Positions 54,391 to 63,721 of a stretch of DNA of 64,000 nucleotides are shown here, in pieces. The first letter of the stretch is position 1. Each line of letters starts with the position of its first letter. Both the position numbers and the translations under genes were made by a program. The notes under the pieces were generated by a model. It saw only the letters and a list, made by a program, of their open reading frames with translations, did not search any database and was not told where the DNA came from. Source of the DNA: Stenotrophomonas maltophilia (GTDB lineage Bacteria > Pseudomonadota > Gammaproteobacteria > Xanthomonadales > Xanthomonadaceae); the NCBI RefSeq assembly GCF_006970445.1, contig NZ_CP033877.1, forward strand, positions 186,001-250,000, written 5' to 3'.

Positions 54391-54484
54391 GTAGAGCCGA
54401 GCCCATGCTCGGCTGCTTCTGCTGGCCGGCATCTGCTCGATGCCTTCAAGAGCCATGATGTTGCCGGCCAGCGGCCGGCACTAC
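54391..54484. repeat. SMAG-type palindromes, inverted pair
   Basis: GTAGAGCCGAGCCCATGC/GCTCGGCT (54391-54414) and an inverted GCCGGCC-type copy ending CTAC (54461-54484), between zapE and the fimbrial operon. Confidence 0.8.
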
Positions 54485-54526
54485 CCGATGCAGGCGGGGG
54501 CGTCGGCTGGGCAAAAAGCGTCAACG

Positions 54527-54554
54527 ACTATCGCTTTAAGACTTGCCTGATAGT
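54527..54554. promoter_or_regulatory. Inverted repeat ACTATC-N16-GATAGT upstream of fimbrial operon
   Basis: The two 6 bp arms are exact complements and lie in an AT-richer segment about 90 bp before the chaperone gene. Possible regulator binding site; the regulator is unknown. Confidence 0.4.
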
Positions 54555-54642
54555 TCACCGGGTGGGGTCGGCCTAGCATGGCCGTCATCGCCTGACGTCG
54601 CGTGCCTGTGCCGCAACGGGGCCCCACCGAACGGGAACTGCC

Positions 54643-55362
54643 ATGAACGCTCTTCTTTCGAAGCGGCGCGGGAATCTGTTGGCCTGGAAATGGCTGGCTG
54701 CCGCCGCGCTGCTCGGCCCGGCTGTGCCGCTGCAGGCGTCCACCTTTGCCCTGCAGAGCAATACGGTGATCCTGGAGGAGCGCGAGGGACGTACCGCGTT
54801 CAACATCAGCAATCCCGGCAGCGAGCCGATCCTGCTGCTGAGCAGCGTGGACGACCTGGACGGCCAGCCGATGGCCGGCAACATCCTGGTGACCCCGGCG
54901 GTGACCCGCATCGACCCGGGCCAGAGCCAGATCGTCAACTTCACGCTGAAGAAGGGCACGGTGCTGGATCGCGAATACATGCTGCGGGCGTCGTTCGAAG
55001 GTGTCACCCAGAAGAGCGAGCGCGGCATGCGCATGCCGATCCGCCAGCAGATCGGCTTCATCCTGCAGCCGCGTGCGGTTGCCGTTGCAGCGCGTCCCTG
55101 GCAGGACCTGCGGTTCTCCATCGATGGCGATCAGTTGACCGTCCGCAACAGTGGACCCCATGTGGTCCGGATCGGCCCCGAGTTGCGCCTGCAGCCCTCC
55201 GCCGCGTTGGGCGTGCTGCCGCATCCCTACCTGATGCCGGGCGAAACGCGTGTGCTGACCCTGGCGGGTGAAGTGGGCGGCAGCAACCGGCACGTCGAAA
55301 TCGTGCCGCTGAGCCGCTATGGCTTCGCCAAGGACAAGGAACAACTGCCGCTGCAGCCGTGA
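54643..55362 (+). CDS. Periplasmic fimbrial chaperone (PapD-like)
   Basis: This 239-residue protein has a signal peptide (ending near LQAST) and an immunoglobulin-like PapD fold (FALQSNTVILEEREGRTAFNISNPGSEPILLLSSVDD...RMPIRQQIGFILQPRAV). It should fold subunits by donor-strand complementation and bring them to the usher encoded next. It is shorter in the G1 loop than FimC, which fits the DUF1120-type systems. It is the first gene of the operon. Confidence 0.85.
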   Translation: MNALLSKRRGNLLAWKWLAAAALLGPAVPLQASTFALQSNTVILEEREGRTAFNISNPGSEPILLLSSVDDLDGQPMAGNILVTPAVTRIDPGQSQIVNFTLKKGTVLDREYMLRASFEGVTQKSERGMRMPIRQQIGFILQPRAVAVAARPWQDLRFSIDGDQLTVRNSGPHVVRIGPELRLQPSAALGVLPHPYLMPGETRVLTLAGEVGGSNRHVEIVPLSRYGFAKDKEQLPLQP

Positions 55363-55403
55363 GCGCGCGGCGATGACTCCACCTGCATGCAAGGACCCCA
55401 CCC

Positions 55404-57815
55404 ATGAGGCAGCCGCCGTCATTGGCGCCGGTTGCCGCCCTGGTGATCGGCGCGGGAGGAATGAGTAGCGCCACCGGAGTTGCCGCACAGGAGGTGCAGT
55501 TCGACCTCAAGCAGCTGGAGCGCAATGGCGTCTCGGCCGACGTTGCACGCTTCTTTGCACGCCGGGCCGGCTTTCTGCCAGGCGTGCACCAGGTTGACGC
55601 CAGTGTGAACGGCATGCGTCGCGAGCCGCTGCAGGTGCGTTTCGATGCTCAGGGTGAGCCTTGTTTCTCCGCCGAAGTGCTGGCGCAGCTGGGCCTGAAA
55701 CAGGACGACCCGGAGCAGATCTGCGCGCCGCTGCAGCAGATCCATCCCGGTACCCGGGTCGAGCTTCGGCCAGGCAGTGCGCGGATGGATCTGGTCGTGC
55801 CGGCCACGGCCCTGCGCGACAGCAGCGCGGGCGGTGCCTTTCAGCGTGGCGGCAGTGCCCTGGTTCTCAACTACGACGTTTTCTCCCAACGCGTGCAGCG
55901 ACGCACGGGCAATGACCATTCTTTAAGTGCACGCATGGAACTGGGATTCAATACCGCCAACTGGGCCGTACGCAGCCGCGGCGATTATGCACGGCGTCGC
56001 TCGCAAAGCCGCTACGTGCAGCAGGAAACCTATGCCCAGCGTGCGCTGGAGCGTGCCTCGGCGTTGTTCCAGGCGGGCCAGCTGAGCCTGGCCTCGGAAG
56101 GCTTCGGTGGCACTCCGGTGGTGGGGGCACAGCTGTTTTCCGATGACATGCAGCGCCAGGCCAGCCGCCTCAGCGTGCCGATCGAGGGCATCGCCGACAG
56201 CCATGCGGTGGTGGAAGTGCGCCAGCGCGGCAGCGTCGTGCATCGCAGCGTGGTGGCGCCAGGTGTCTATTCGATCAGCGACATCGCCGTGACCAGCCGT
56301 GGTACGGACCTCGATGTGGAAGTCCGGGAAGAGGACGGGCGCACGACCCGCTATCGGGTACCGGCACCGATGGATGTGCCGGAGGCCGATGCCGCGCCAG
56401 CCTTCCAGCTTGGGGTGGGGCGCTACCGTGCCCGCGATGGCGTGCACCTGCAGGGCAATGCTCCCTGGCTGGTCCACGCCGGGGGCGCCATGCAGCTGCA
56501 CGCTGATACCCGTGTCAGCACGTCGCTGTTGCTTGCCCGTGGCTACCAGGGATTGGCGGCACAGTCCGGCTTCAGCCTTGGGTCGCGCAGCATCTGGGGC
56601 GTGGGGGCGCGTTTCTCGCATGCCGCGCAATGGGGCTTCGGCCACGAGCTGCAGCTGCAGGGCAATGCCAGCTTCGACAACGGACTCAGCCTCGGAGCGT
56701 CCTGGCAGCGCCGCAGCGCTGCGTTCGCAACGCTGGAAGACACGTTGTCGCTGCGCGATACCCGGCCGTGGCCGTGCGAACCCTGGACCTTGCCGGAAGC
56801 CTGCGCTTCGCGCAGCGAGCGGCTGCAGCAATCGCTGTCGGCCTCGGTGGGCTGGTCCAGCGCTACCTGGGGCGCGTTCTCCTACACGTTCTGGCAGAGC
56901 CACTATGGCGGCGATGTTGGCCGCGGGCAGACGCTGTCGGCGTCACGCCGGTTCGGCCGGGTCAACGTCAACCTGACCCTGCAGCATGCGCAGGGGCGGG
57001 GCAGCGCCGCGTTCGTCAATCTGCAGGTTCCGTTGGGACGCGGCAGTGTCAGTGCCCGTGCCTACCGCTATGAAGATGCGTCGCGCAACCTGGGGGCCAG
57101 TTTCCAGAGCCGCACCGCGGGTGGCCTGGCCTACAACGTGGATGCGTCGCACAGCGGTTCGCAGCAGCGGTTGGCGGTCGCGGCCAGCCAGCGCACCGCG
57201 TATGGCGCATTCAATGCGGGGGCCTCGCATATCCAGGGCCAGGCCCAGACCCAATATCTGGCCGCCAGCGGCGGTGTAGCGCTGGCCTCGGGGCGCACGT
57301 TGGCGTTTTCCAGCTCGCGCATTGGTGACACCTTTGCCGTGGTCCGGATTCCACGTGTGGCCGGGATCGGCCTGAGCGGCGCCGGCAGTGCCACCACCTC
57401 CGTGCTGGGTACGGCGGTGTTGCCGTCGATCACCCCGTACCGGCGAACCCGGTTGCAGCTGGAGGGGCGCACGCTGCCGCTGAACCAGCGCTTTGCCAGT
57501 ACCACGCTTGATCTGGCGCTGGCGCGCGGCGCCGTCGCCACCCACACCATCAGTGCGCACCCGGTGCGCCAGCTGCTGCTGACCGTGCGCACCCGCGGCG
57601 GCGAACTGGCGCGGGTGGGTACCGCGCTGTACTCCGCCGAAGGCGACTTCATTGGCACCGTGATCGGCCAGGGCAACGCGATCCTGGACAACGAACAGAT
57701 CGGCAAGCCGGTGCTGCTGGACGATGCCAGCGGTCGCTGTGAAGTGCACTACAGCGTGCCGGCCCGGTTCGATCCCGCGCGTCCCTACGAGGCGTCCGAA
57801 GGACGTTGCCTGTGA
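55404..57815 (+). CDS. Fimbrial outer-membrane usher
   Basis: This 803-residue usher assembles and exports fimbrial subunits. It has a signal peptide (cleavage near GVAAQEV), an N-terminal chaperone-binding region (about 28-140), a long barrel rich in Gly/Ser/aromatic strands with a plug (VPIEGIADSHAVVEVRQRGSVVHRSVVAPG...DLDVEVREEDGRTTRYRVP), and C-terminal domains that include the Cys pair in SGRCEVHYS and EGRCL. The length is normal. It lies between the chaperone and two DUF1120 genes. Confidence 0.9.
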   Translation: MRQPPSLAPVAALVIGAGGMSSATGVAAQEVQFDLKQLERNGVSADVARFFARRAGFLPGVHQVDASVNGMRREPLQVRFDAQGEPCFSAEVLAQLGLKQDDPEQICAPLQQIHPGTRVELRPGSARMDLVVPATALRDSSAGGAFQRGGSALVLNYDVFSQRVQRRTGNDHSLSARMELGFNTANWAVRSRGDYARRRSQSRYVQQETYAQRALERASALFQAGQLSLASEGFGGTPVVGAQLFSDDMQRQASRLSVPIEGIADSHAVVEVRQRGSVVHRSVVAPGVYSISDIAVTSRGTDLDVEVREEDGRTTRYRVPAPMDVPEADAAPAFQLGVGRYRARDGVHLQGNAPWLVHAGGAMQLHADTRVSTSLLLARGYQGLAAQSGFSLGSRSIWGVGARFSHAAQWGFGHELQLQGNASFDNGLSLGASWQRRSAAFATLEDTLSLRDTRPWPCEPWTLPEACASRSERLQQSLSASVGWSSATWGAFSYTFWQSHYGGDVGRGQTLSASRRFGRVNVNLTLQHAQGRGSAAFVNLQVPLGRGSVSARAYRYEDASRNLGASFQSRTAGGLAYNVDASHSGSQQRLAVAASQRTAYGAFNAGASHIQGQAQTQYLAASGGVALASGRTLAFSSSRIGDTFAVVRIPRVAGIGLSGAGSATTSVLGTAVLPSITPYRRTRLQLEGRTLPLNQRFASTTLDLALARGAVATHTISAHPVRQLLLTVRTRGGELARVGTALYSAEGDFIGTVIGQGNAILDNEQIGKPVLLDDASGRCEVHYSVPARFDPARPYEASEGRCL

Positions 57816-57941
57816 CGGCCTCATTCCAGCGCCGCGAACGCGCGGTGTCCGTATTGCCGGTGGCGACCTTGGTCGCTCCGCCAATGGGTCGTCGCCGCAG
57901 ACGATCCCCCCATCCCCCTCCAACCTGGGAGTTTCCACACC

Positions 57942-58589
57942 ATGAGTAAAGTCCAGCTTTCCCTTGCCGCAACCGCGCTGGCACTGCTGTCGGCCGGTGC
58001 CGTGCACGCAGAACCCATCGCGCCCTCGACCCTGAAGGTCACCGGCAGCCTGGATGTACCGGCCTGCCTGGTCACCGCTGGCGATGACGGCGTCTACGAC
58101 TACGGCAGCCTGGGCCCGGGCGATATCCGCACCGGCACCACCTACAACGTGCTCCCTGCCATCAGCAAGGCCTGGAAGATCGAGTGCGAAGGCGACACCT
58201 ACCTGACCTTCAAGGTGACCGACAACGCCGCCGCGTCGGCCAGTGCGGTGGACTCGTCCTACTTCGGCATGGGTAACGTCAACGGCACCGGCAAGCTGGG
58301 CTACTACACGGTGACCATGCGCAACCCGAAGGTGAATGGCACCGCATCCAACGTGTTCACCACCAACACCACCGCCATTACCCGTGCGGCCACGGCGCCG
58401 TTGCGGCATAGCAGCTACACCATGGGCTGGGCGCAGACGGCGGCCAACCTGCAGCAGATCGGCCGCGTGTTCGAGACCGATCTGGATGTGGTCGCCAACC
58501 TTGCCGGCAGCCAGACCATGGGCGGCCCCATCACCGAGGACGCGAAGCTGGAAGGCTCGCTGACCCTGAACTTCGCCTACGGCCTGTAA
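57942..58589 (+). CDS. DUF1120 family fimbrial subunit-like protein (copy 1)
   Basis: This 215-residue protein has a signal peptide (MSKVQLSLAATALALLSAGAVHAEP) and the mature start IAPSTLKVTGSLDVPACLVTAGDDGVYDYG, a DUF1120 pattern with Cys residues near the N terminus and at KIECEG. It ends in LEGSLTLNFAYGL, with the alternating hydrophobic C-terminal strand of pilins. It is paralogous to the next gene. Placed after the usher, it is likely a fimbrial subunit or tip protein. Confidence 0.82.
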   Translation: MSKVQLSLAATALALLSAGAVHAEPIAPSTLKVTGSLDVPACLVTAGDDGVYDYGSLGPGDIRTGTTYNVLPAISKAWKIECEGDTYLTFKVTDNAAASASAVDSSYFGMGNVNGTGKLGYYTVTMRNPKVNGTASNVFTTNTTAITRAATAPLRHSSYTMGWAQTAANLQQIGRVFETDLDVVANLAGSQTMGGPITEDAKLEGSLTLNFAYGL

Positions 58590-58599
58590 GGAGGCTCCC

Positions 58600-59259
58600 A
58601 TGCGTACCCCTATGATCCGCTCCTCGCTCGCGCTGGTCCTGCTGTCGGCCTGCGGCATGGCCTCTGCTGCCATTGCGCCCAAGGACCTGGAGGTGACCGG
58701 CACGGTGAAGACGCCGACCTGCGTGGTCAGTTCCGACAAGGATGGCGTCTACGACTATGGCAAGGTCAACGCCAGCCTCATCCCGACCACGGGCTATCTC
58801 ACGCTGTCCACCATCGACCAGGTGTGGACGGTGGATTGCGGCAGTGGCAAGACCTTCATGTCCTTCCAGGTGGTCGACAACCGCGAGGCCTCCAGCTCCA
58901 GCGTCAGCTCGCAGAACTTCGGGCTGGGCGCGGTGGCGGGCTTCCCCACCAGCAAGCTGGGCTACTTCACGGTGACCCTGAACGGGGCCAAGGTCGACCA
59001 GGCCAACGTCAATGTGCTGCGCGGGACCAAGGGCGCGGCCTCTGGCACCGGTGCCGCCAGCACCTTCCTGGACAAGACCCTGTCGCACAGCTGGACCACC
59101 TCGGGCACCACCGGTGCCCTGCCGCTCAGCGGCAGCGTGTTCTCGATGGGCTTGCGGGTCAGCGCCTTCGTCGCCAGTGAAACGGTGCGCGGTGCGCCGA
59201 TCACCGAAGGAACGCCGCTGGATGGCAACCTGACACTGAACTACGCCTTCGGTCTTTGA
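58600..59259 (+). CDS. DUF1120 family fimbrial subunit-like protein (copy 2)
   Basis: This 219-residue protein is a paralogue of its neighbour: IAPKDLEVTGTVKTPTCVVSSDKDGVYDYG at the mature N terminus, VWTVDCGSGKTF in the middle, and LDGNLTLNYAFGL at the end. It has a signal peptide (MRTPMIRSSLALVLLSACGMASAA). It lies 10 bp after copy 1, with GGAGG upstream. It is the last gene of the operon; no separate FimA-type pilin or adhesin with an extra domain is present here. Confidence 0.82.
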   Translation: MRTPMIRSSLALVLLSACGMASAAIAPKDLEVTGTVKTPTCVVSSDKDGVYDYGKVNASLIPTTGYLTLSTIDQVWTVDCGSGKTFMSFQVVDNREASSSSVSSQNFGLGAVAGFPTSKLGYFTVTLNGAKVDQANVNVLRGTKGAASGTGAASTFLDKTLSHSWTTSGTTGALPLSGSVFSMGLRVSAFVASETVRGAPITEGTPLDGNLTLNYAFGL

Positions 59260-59794
59260 CGGCAATGCCGGGGCAGGTGCAACGCCTGCCCTGGCTGCTG
59301 TCGGCCACCCCGCCGTCCTCTGGCAGGCCGGAAGTCACCCGTCCACCGGATTCCCACCGGCTGCCCACCACCTATCCACAGGGTTGTCCCTAGCCAGCTT
59401 CATCACTGTCATGTGAAGCTGTCATTGTTCCGTTTCCGCGGTGCGTTGTACCACCGCAATGACGCCTTTCGGGCTTGACTGCGCAGCCCGTTCCGGCAGG
59501 TCTGAAGCGTCTGATCCGGGCGCCGATGGCACGATCCTTGCGGCGCAAGGGATTGCCGAATTTCACTACATTTGGCGTTGACGGACCCCATTACCCCCAC
59601 TATCTTGTGGCCGTCGGTCGCAGCAACCCCAATTCCAGGGGTTGCCCGGGGTACCCATCCGCGATCGTCAACGGCAGTGGCAGGCGCAGGGTCTCATCCC
59701 CTGCGACGCCGTCCTGCCATCCTGGGCTGTCATGTCCCGGGCTGCGTCACCCGATGCATCGAGCACCCCCAATCACGCCAAGAGGACACACGCC
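59260..59794. other. Intergenic region upstream of nrdA
   Basis: This 535 bp region has no convincing gene. It contains a DnaA-box-like CTATCCACA (59372-59380), a near-consensus promoter with an overlapping NrdR-like box (listed separately), and a long leader of about 185 bases before the nrdA start. Confidence 0.6.
59578..59610 (+). promoter_or_regulatory. nrdA promoter with overlapping NrdR-like box
   Basis: A -35 TTGACG (59578-59583), 17 bp spacer and -10 TATCTT (59601-59606). CCACTATCTTGTGG (59597-59610), an inverted CCAC/GTGG that resembles NrdR boxes, covers the -10. A weaker, similar word (TTCACTACATTTGG, 59562-59575) precedes the -35. Repression by NrdR when dNTPs are high is expected. 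Confidence 0.6.
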
Positions 59795-62197
59795 GTGAGC
59801 ACCGAATCCAGCGCCACCATCGAGAAGGAAAGCGAATTCCTGTTGACGTCGCCGCCGACGGCCAACGCGATGAGTGTGACCAAGCGCAATGGGACCACCG
59901 AACTGGTGGACCTGAACAAGATCGTGCGCGCGGTGCAGCGTTCCTCCGAAGGCCTGCACGCCGTCGATCCGATGCGCGTGGCCACCCGTACCATTTCCGG
60001 CCTGTACAACGGTGCCACCACCCGCGAGCTGGACGAACTGTCCATCCGCACCGCCGCCCTGCTGATCGGTGAAGAGCCCGAGTACGGCCGCCTGGCTGCG
60101 CGCCTGCTGGCCAACTACATCGCCAAGGAAGTCTCGGGCCAGGAAATCTACGCCTTCTCGCAGTCGGTCAGCCGTGGCCATGAAGTCGGCCTGATCAACG
60201 ACCGCCTGCTGAACTTCGTGCAGACCAACGCGCGCAAGCTCAACGATGCCATCGACATCTCGCTGGACCTGAACTTCGATTACTTCGGCCTGCGCACCCT
60301 GTACGACCGTTACTTGCTGCGCCACCCGCACACCCGCAAGGTGATCGAGACCCCGCAGCAGTTCTTCCTGCGCATCGCCAGCGCGCTGAGCGAGGACGTG
60401 TCCGAGACCCTGGCGCTGTACAAGCGCATGGGCAACCTGGACTACCTGCCGTCCAGCCCGACCCTGTTCAATTCCGGCACCACCCACGAGCAGCTGTCCT
60501 CGTGCTTCCTGCTGGATTCGCCGCAGGACTCGCTGGAGTCGATCTATTCCAAGTACGGCGACATCGCCCAGCTGTCGAAGTTCTCCGGCGGCATCGGCGT
60601 CAGCTACACCCGCGTGCGTTCGCGTGGTTCGCTGATCAAGTCGACCAACGGCCACTCCAACGGCATCGTGCCGTGGCTGAAGACCATGGATTCGTCGGTG
60701 GCCGCGGTGAACCAGGGCGGCAAGCGCAAGGGCGCGGCCTGTGTGTACCTGGAGACCTGGCACGCCGACGTCGAGGACTTCCTCGAACTGCGTGACAACA
60801 CCGGTGACGAAGCCCGCCGTGCGCACAACCTGAACCTGGCCAACTGGGTGCCGGACCTGTTCATGAAGCGCGTCGAAGCCGACCAGGAATGGTCGCTGTT
60901 CGATCCGCGCGTCGTGCCGGAGTTCACCGACCTGTTCGGCGAAGCCTTCGAGCAGGCCTACCTGCAGGCCGAAGCCCAGGGCAAGGCCAACCGCACCATC
61001 TCCGCCCGCAAGCTGTACGCCCGCATGATGCGTACGCTGGCCGAGACCGGCAACGGCTGGATGACCTTCAAGGACAAGTGCAACCGCGCCAGCAACCAGA
61101 CCCTGCGCGCCGGCAACGTGATCCACCTGTCGAACCTGTGCACGGAAATCCTGGAAGTCACGTCCAACGATGAAACCGCGGTGTGCAACCTGGGTTCGAT
61201 CAACCTGGGCAACCACTTCGACGAGCACAACGAGTTCGACTTCGAGAAGCTGGCCGAGACCGTGCGCCTGGCCGTGCGCCAGCTCGATCGCGTCATCGAC
61301 CTGAACTTCTACCCGATCGAAACCGCCCGCCGCGCCAACCTGCGCTGGCGTCCGGTCGGCCTGGGCTGCATGGGTCTGCAGGACGTGTTCTTCCGCAAGC
61401 GCCTGCCGTTCGACAGCGCCGAAGCCCGTGCCCTGTCGAAGAAGATCGCCGAAGCGATCTACTTCCACGCGCTGGAAACCTCCTGCGAGCTGGCCCAGGA
61501 ACGTGGCAAGCACCCGTCGTTCAACGACACCCGCGCCGCCGGTGGCGAACTGCAGTTCGACGCCTGGAACGTGGTGCCGGAAGACACCGCACGCTGGGAT
61601 GCCCTGCGCGCCCGCATCAAGGAACACGGCCTGCGCAACTCGCTGATGATCGCGATCGCCCCGACCGCGACCATCGCCTCGATCGCCGGCTGCTACGAGT
61701 GCGTCGAGCCGCAGGTGTCCAACCTGTTCAAGCGCGAGACCCTGTCCGGTGACTTCCTGCAGGTCAACCGTTACCTGGTCAACGAGCTGAAGAAGCTGGG
61801 CCTGTGGACCGCCGACATGCGCGATGCCATCAAGCTGGCCGAAGGCTCCATCGCGGGTGTGGCACAGATTCCGGAAACGCTGCGCGAGGTCTACCGCACT
61901 GCGTGGGAACTGCCGATGCGTTCGCTGATCGACATGGCCGCCGAGCGTGGCGCCTTCATCGACCAGTCGGCCTCGCTCAACCTGTTCATGGAAAGCCCGA
62001 ACATCGGTGCGATGTCCTCCATGTACATGTACGCCTGGAAGCAGGGCATCAAGACCACCTACTACCTGCGTTCGCGCCCGGCCACCAAGATCGCCAAGAC
62101 CACGGTGAGCGCCGCCGCACCGGCCAAGGTGTTCAGCCCGGACGAAGCCATCGCCTGCTCGCTGGAAAACCCGGAAGCCTGCGAGGCCTGCCAGTAA
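59795..62197 (+). CDS. nrdA: Ribonucleoside-diphosphate reductase alpha subunit (class Ia)
   Basis: This 800-residue catalytic subunit reduces ribonucleoside diphosphates to deoxy forms. It has an N-terminal ATP-cone (SVTKRNGTTELVDLNKIVRAV), the redox Cys in SSCFLLDSP, the radical site NLCTEILE (Asn, Cys, Glu), the Cys in ETAVCNLGS and the C-terminal redox tail PEACEACQ. The start is GTG at 59795 with AGAGGA upstream; an ATG at 59870 would shorten the N terminus. nrdB follows after 118 bp that hold two SMAG copies. Confidence 0.96.
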   Translation: MSTESSATIEKESEFLLTSPPTANAMSVTKRNGTTELVDLNKIVRAVQRSSEGLHAVDPMRVATRTISGLYNGATTRELDELSIRTAALLIGEEPEYGRLAARLLANYIAKEVSGQEIYAFSQSVSRGHEVGLINDRLLNFVQTNARKLNDAIDISLDLNFDYFGLRTLYDRYLLRHPHTRKVIETPQQFFLRIASALSEDVSETLALYKRMGNLDYLPSSPTLFNSGTTHEQLSSCFLLDSPQDSLESIYSKYGDIAQLSKFSGGIGVSYTRVRSRGSLIKSTNGHSNGIVPWLKTMDSSVAAVNQGGKRKGAACVYLETWHADVEDFLELRDNTGDEARRAHNLNLANWVPDLFMKRVEADQEWSLFDPRVVPEFTDLFGEAFEQAYLQAEAQGKANRTISARKLYARMMRTLAETGNGWMTFKDKCNRASNQTLRAGNVIHLSNLCTEILEVTSNDETAVCNLGSINLGNHFDEHNEFDFEKLAETVRLAVRQLDRVIDLNFYPIETARRANLRWRPVGLGCMGLQDVFFRKRLPFDSAEARALSKKIAEAIYFHALETSCELAQERGKHPSFNDTRAAGGELQFDAWNVVPEDTARWDALRARIKEHGLRNSLMIAIAPTATIASIAGCYECVEPQVSNLFKRETLSGDFLQVNRYLVNELKKLGLWTADMRDAIKLAEGSIAGVAQIPETLREVYRTAWELPMRSLIDMAAERGAFIDQSASLNLFMESPNIGAMSSMYMYAWKQGIKTTYYLRSRPATKIAKTTVSAAAPAKVFSPDEAIACSLENPEACEACQ

Positions 62198-62215
62198 GAG
62201 CGGCACCGCCGCGCG

Positions 62216-62287
62216 GTAGTGCCGGCCGCTGGCCGGCAACCCCGGCCAACGATCATCACCCACGGTAGCGCCGGGCCATGCCCGGCG
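62216..62287. repeat. Two SMAG-type palindromes between nrdA and nrdB
   Basis: GTAGTGCCGGCCGCTGGCC (62216-62238) and GTAGCGCCGGGCC/GCCCGGCG (62265-62287). They lie inside the presumed nrdAB transcript and may change mRNA processing or expression ratio. Confidence 0.82.
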
Positions 62288-62315
62288 GCTCACCCAGGAT
62301 TTCAAGGAAACACCC

Positions 62316-63335
62316 ATGGCCGACAAGCCCAAGCAGATGCTGCTCGATCCCGGTTTTGAACTGACCCTGCGCCCGATGCGCTACCCGCAGTTCTATGACA
62401 TGTACCGGAATGCGATCAAGAACACCTGGACGGTGGAAGAGATCAACTTCCAGATCGACATCACCGACCTGCACAGCAAGATGTCGCCGGGCGAGCGTCA
62501 CCTGATCCACCGCCTGGTCGCGTTCTTCGCCACCGGCGACTCGATCGTGTCCAACAACCTGGTGCTGAACCTGTACCAGCACTTGAACGCGCCGGAAGCG
62601 CGCATGTACCTGTCGCGCCAGCTGTATGAAGAAGCGCTGCACGTGCAGTTCTACCTGACTTTGCTCGACAACTACCTGCCGGATCCGGAAGAGCGCGTCA
62701 AAGCGTTCGCCGCGGTGGAGAACATCGACTCGATCAAGAAGAAGGCCGATTTCTGCTTCAAGTGGATCGACTCGATCCAGGACCTGAAGCGCATCGAGAC
62801 CCGCGCCGAGCGTCGCCAGTTCCTGCTCAACCAGATCTGCTTCGCTGCATGCATCGAAGGCCTGTTCTTCTTCGCCGCCTTCGCCTACGTGTACTACTTC
62901 CGTTCGCGCGGCCTGCTGCCGGGCCTGGCCTCGGGCACCAACTGGGTGTTCCGCGACGAGAGCGCGCACATGGAGTTCGCGTTCGAGTCGGTGCGCGTGG
63001 TGCGTGAGGAAGAGCCGGACCTGTTCGATGACGAGATGAAGCAGCAGGTCTACGACATGCTGGCCGAAGCCATCGAATGCGAAGTGCAGTTCGCCGAGGA
63101 CGTGCTGTCCGGCGGCGTGGCCGGCATCTCGACCCGTGACATGCGCCAGTACCTGCAGCATTGTGCCGACCAGCACTTCGCCAAGCTGGGCATGGAAAAG
63201 AAGTACAACGTGCGCAACCCGCTGCCGTTCATGGAACTGCAGGACGTGCAGGAACTGACCAACTTCTTCGAACGCCGCGTCTCGGCCTACCAGGTCGGCG
63301 TGCAGGGCGAAGTCGCCTTCGACATGAACTTCTGA
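62316..63335 (+). CDS. nrdB: Ribonucleoside-diphosphate reductase beta subunit (class Ia)
   Basis: This 339-residue subunit holds the di-iron centre and the tyrosyl radical. Metal ligands are visible: Asp in FFATGDSIV, Glu and His in YEEALHVQFY, Glu in ACIEGLFFF, and Glu and His in FRDESAHMEFA. The Tyr in HVQFY is at the radical position, so this is a Tyr-type rather than the Phe-bearing class Ic enzyme. AAGGAA lies upstream of the ATG. A strong terminator ends the operon. Confidence 0.96.
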   Translation: MADKPKQMLLDPGFELTLRPMRYPQFYDMYRNAIKNTWTVEEINFQIDITDLHSKMSPGERHLIHRLVAFFATGDSIVSNNLVLNLYQHLNAPEARMYLSRQLYEEALHVQFYLTLLDNYLPDPEERVKAFAAVENIDSIKKKADFCFKWIDSIQDLKRIETRAERRQFLLNQICFAACIEGLFFFAAFAYVYYFRSRGLLPGLASGTNWVFRDESAHMEFAFESVRVVREEEPDLFDDEMKQQVYDMLAEAIECEVQFAEDVLSGGVAGISTRDMRQYLQHCADQHFAKLGMEKKYNVRNPLPFMELQDVQELTNFFERRVSAYQVGVQGEVAFDMNF

Positions 63336-63364
63336 TCGAAGAGGTCAGGCCTGTCGCAACGAAG

Positions 63365-63390
63365 AACCCCGGCCAATGCCGGGGTTTTTT
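63365..63390 (+). terminator. Intrinsic terminator of nrdAB
   Basis: CCCCGGC (63367-63373), CAAT loop, GCCGGGG (63378-63384), flanked by AA/TT and followed by TTTTTT. Confidence 0.93.
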
Positions 63391-63396
63391 GTTTCT

Positions 63397-63456
63397 GTAG
63401 CGTCGAGCCATGCTCGACTGCTGTTCGCAAGAAAGTCGAGCATGGCTCCACTCTAC
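63397..63456. repeat. SMAG-type palindromes, inverted pair
   Basis: GTAGCGTCGAGCC/GCTCGAC (63397-63418) and an inverted, slightly mismatched copy ending CTAC (63435-63456). Confidence 0.78.
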
Positions 63457-63721
63457 AATCAGCGCCGCCCTTCCACCGCCATGCGCACCGCCAACCCGGC
63501 CAGCACCTTGCGTGGATGTCGGTTATCCATTCCCGAGCCGTTGCCAGCGGGCTTATGGTTGATGGATTCACATACCACTTTTGCCAGCGGCGAAGACTGT
63601 GGATCCGTTTTACCGAGCCTACTTGCCGCATCGGCGGCTGAGTGCCCGAGGCCAGTGACCTGCTTGATTCCGGACGCTGTGCTAGATTCGCGAAAGCGGG
63701 GCTGCTGCGAGAGGTACTTTC

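Larger units (their letters stand above)
63336..63721. other. Intergenic region after nrdB
   Basis: This 386 bp region contains the nrdB terminator and a SMAG pair. About 63460-63700 shows no gene I can support; AGAGG near 63710 is the ribosome binding site of the next gene. Confidence 0.55.

Noticed and set aside
59372..59380. DnaA-box-like CTATCCACA upstream of nrdA as part of an origin
   Set aside because: It is a single copy with one mismatch and no AT-rich unwinding region or dnaA/dnaN nearby. At most it is a regulatory site.
59747..62332. 861-codon open frame on the minus strand opposite nrdA
   Set aside because: It is the shadow of a highly conserved gene, low in complexity and with no motif.
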